From Pirellulaceae bacterium (GTDB taxonomy: Bacteria; Planctomycetota; Planctomycetia; Pirellulales; Pirellulaceae): a DNA stretch of 5,794 bases. The stretch is taken from positions 1 through 5,794 of the forward strand of contig JASLRF010000165.1 of assembly GCA_030744095.1 (NCBI GenBank). The letters are read 5' to 3'. Position 1 is the first letter of the stretch, and the number at the start of each line of letters is the position of its first letter. The translations under genes were made by a program, and so were the position numbers. The notes under the pieces were generated by a model that saw only the letters and a program-made list of their open reading frames with translations, was not told where the DNA came from and ran no database searches. This document shows, one piece after another, positions 5,723-5,794 of this stretch.

Positions 5723-5794
5723 ATGTCAGACGTCGCATCGGACAAGATACTTGACGTCGAAGCTGTTCAGCGCGACTTTCCCATTCTCGGGCGC
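5723..5794 (+). CDS. sufS: Cysteine desulfurase SufS, N-terminal fragment cut by right edge
   Basis: Only 24 codons are visible, reading MSDVASDKILDVEAVQRDFP and then ILGR. The segment DVEAVQRDFPIL-R is the characteristic N-terminus of SufS-type (group II) cysteine desulfurases, which commonly begin with a similar V--IR-DFPIL motif. These are PLP enzymes that release sulfur from L-cysteine as an enzyme persulfide. The PLP lysine and catalytic cysteine lie beyond the window. The gene follows sufE by 90 bases on the same strand, consistent with a sufE-sufS operon. The family call rests on a short motif plus the neighbour. Confidence 0.8.
   Translation, partial: MSDVASDKILDVEAVQRDFPILGR

Overview
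The window looks like chromosomal DNA from a planctomycete, most likely a Pirellulaceae/Rhodopirellula-type bacterium. This is inferred from the moderate-to-high GC content, the weak or absent Shine-Dalgarno sequences, and a very large secreted BNR/Asp-box propeller protein carrying accessory PDZ and EF-hand modules, a style common in that phylum. No tRNA, rRNA, CRISPR array, integrase or transposase was seen.

Layout from left to right: (1) a minus-strand gene for a multi-pass membrane protein, cut by the left edge (1-364); (2) an 81-bp divergent intergenic region with a candidate promoter; (3) a plus-strand gene for a divergent RNase HII/HIII-like protein of 319 aa (446-1405); (4) a 90-bp gap with a candidate promoter and a good ribosome binding site; (5) a 1109-aa exported BNR/VPS10-like beta-propeller protein with an inserted PDZ domain and an inserted EF-hand pair (1496-4825); (6) a 396-bp gap holding a run of adjacent hairpins (4956-5037); (7) sufE (5222-5632), encoding the sulfur-acceptor partner of cysteine desulfurase; (8) a 90-bp gap with a possible stem-loop exposing a perfect AGGAGG; (9) the first 24 codons of a probable sufS cysteine desulfurase, cut by the right edge (5723-5794).

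The only clear functional partnership is sufE-sufS. SufS takes sulfur from cysteine as a persulfide, and SufE accepts it on its active-site cysteine for Fe-S cluster assembly. The RNase H-like gene and the propeller gene point the same way but have no evident functional link. The membrane-protein gene is divergent from them.

The observations most worth following are the unexplained hairpin array upstream of sufE, the atypical catalytic signature of the RNase H-like protein (DEDE with a GYG loop in place of GRG or GTG, plus a long central insertion), and the modular insertions in the propeller protein. No clearly new defence or mobile system is visible.
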